Source: Bacteroidetes bacterium UBA6063 (GTDB taxonomy: Bacteria > Bacteroidota > Bacteroidia > NS11-12g > UBA9320). From it: DNA of 7,623 bases. The stretch covers positions 1-7,623 of the forward strand of contig DIYD01000015.1 in NCBI GenBank assembly GCA_002428905.1, in the 5' to 3' direction. The translations under genes were made by a program, and so were the position numbers. Below are positions 6,964 to 7,623 of this stretch, piece by piece (the first letter of the stretch is position 1; each line of letters starts with the position of its first letter). A model generated the notes under the pieces. The model had not been told where the DNA came from. It saw only the letters and a list, made by a program, of their open reading frames with translations, and searched no databases.

Positions 6964-7584
6964 ATGAATCAGCTTTATCTCCTTGGTGCACTTTTATTGA
7001 CCATTTCGGCAAGTGCACAGAATACGTCGCTAAATAGCCCATGTGAAAATGGCTCTTTATCCATAGATCTCAATACGACAGATACGGTACGGCACAAGAC
7101 GGCTACAGCCTATATGCCCATAAAGCCTTCGGTTAAATCTACGCAGTTCTCGTCGAATCAAATTTCGGTTACACATACGAGCACGGTCAACCCATACAAG
7201 CCTGGGGTTTATAAGGATTGCTATACCGCAACCGATCAAGATGGTCTTGTAGTCGTTTGTTGCAGAATTGTAATCGTGGGAGATGCCCCCTTGAGCACAT
7301 CCGATCATGCTCTGAAAACACCTGAATTCAAATTATACCCCAACCCAATGACGGGAAGTTCTATTCGGTTGAGCCTTGGTCGCGGGTTTAATTCAGAGCC
7401 AATTCATTGTCAACTTACCACACTTCAAGGTCAAACGATTTTTGAACGAATTCGGCAGGTTGACACGGGTGGTGAGTTCACCATAGATTTTGGAAAAATC
7501 AATCTTGAAAGTGGGGTTTACCTCATTACCATTGAACAAAATGGATTTTCCTCCAGTCGGCGACTTATGGTCAATGGGATTTGA
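6964..7584 (+). CDS. Secreted T9SS-sorted protein with Ig-like (DUF5011-like) middle domain
   Basis: I choose the ATG at 6964, giving 206 residues, because it starts directly at a signal peptide (MNQLYLLGALLLTISASA|Q, cleavage after residue 18). An upstream in-frame GTG at 6934 would add ten residues before it without benefit. Residues of about 20-106 look like one small beta-sandwich. The segment PYKPGVYKDCYTATDQDG (77-94) followed by VVVCCRIVIVGD resembles the closing strands of bacterial Ig-like domains of the DUF5011/HYR type, where 'GxYxxxYxATDxxG' precedes a final strand. Cysteines sit at 27, 86, 99, 100 and 149, including an adjacent pair. Residues of about 121-206 are a T9SS type A sorting domain (FKLYPNPMTG, then SGVYLITIEQNG and a basic RRLMVNG end). 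Expected location is outside the outer membrane. No enzymatic motif is visible. The family of the middle domain is an inference from pattern memory. Confidence 0.85.
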   Translation: MNQLYLLGALLLTISASAQNTSLNSPCENGSLSIDLNTTDTVRHKTATAYMPIKPSVKSTQFSSNQISVTHTSTVNPYKPGVYKDCYTATDQDGLVVVCCRIVIVGDAPLSTSDHALKTPEFKLYPNPMTGSSIRLSLGRGFNSEPIHCQLTTLQGQTIFERIRQVDTGGEFTIDFGKINLESGVYLITIEQNGFSSSRRLMVNGI

Positions 7585-7623
7585 TTGAGTTTTCGGTTTC
7601 TCGTTTTGTGGCAGAAATCAGGT

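Noticed and set aside
7585..7623. Tail of the window after the last gene
   Set aside because: 39 bases with no hairpin, start codon context or recognisable element.

Overview
The window looks like a chromosomal stretch from a member of the Bacteroidota (Cytophagia/Flavobacteriia-like). The reasons are two secreted proteins with type IX secretion (T9SS) C-terminal sorting domains, a hybrid-type propeller/Y_Y_Y sensor fused to a LytS-type kinase, signal peptides that all end just before Gln, moderate-to-low GC, and starts without Shine-Dalgarno sequences. All genes that I can support lie on the + strand.

Layout: (1) bases 1-111 are the 3' end of a gene entering from the left, probably the GTPase RsgA. 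(2) Bases 112-512 hold no gene that I can recognise. (3) A small exported protein of unknown function (513-884) is followed by a very clear intrinsic terminator (about 990-1026). (4) A two-gene operon comes next: a 983-residue membrane sensor kinase (1123-4074) and a LytTR-type response regulator (4067-4825), overlapping by 8 bases. (5) Two hairpins follow the regulator (4851-4870 and 4876-4912). (6) A 564-residue secreted protein (5110-6804) is made almost entirely of seven 65-residue SBBP propeller repeats plus a T9SS sorting tail. (7) A 206-residue secreted protein (6964-7584) has an Ig-like/DUF5011-like middle and another T9SS tail.

How the genes may work together: the kinase probably senses something outside the inner membrane through its N-terminal propeller region and passes phosphate from His791 to Asp57 of the regulator, which should bind DNA through its LytTR domain. 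Its target genes cannot be read from the sequence. The flanking exported proteins are candidate targets only because they are adjacent.

I see no mobile element, CRISPR array, tRNA, rRNA or defence system. I do not find strong evidence for a wholly new system. The observations most worth a second look are the non-canonical ATP-binding box of the kinase, the complete seven-blade propeller with two eroded blades, the terminator-isolated small secreted protein with a long leader, and the consistent Ala/Gly-Gln signal cleavage sites.
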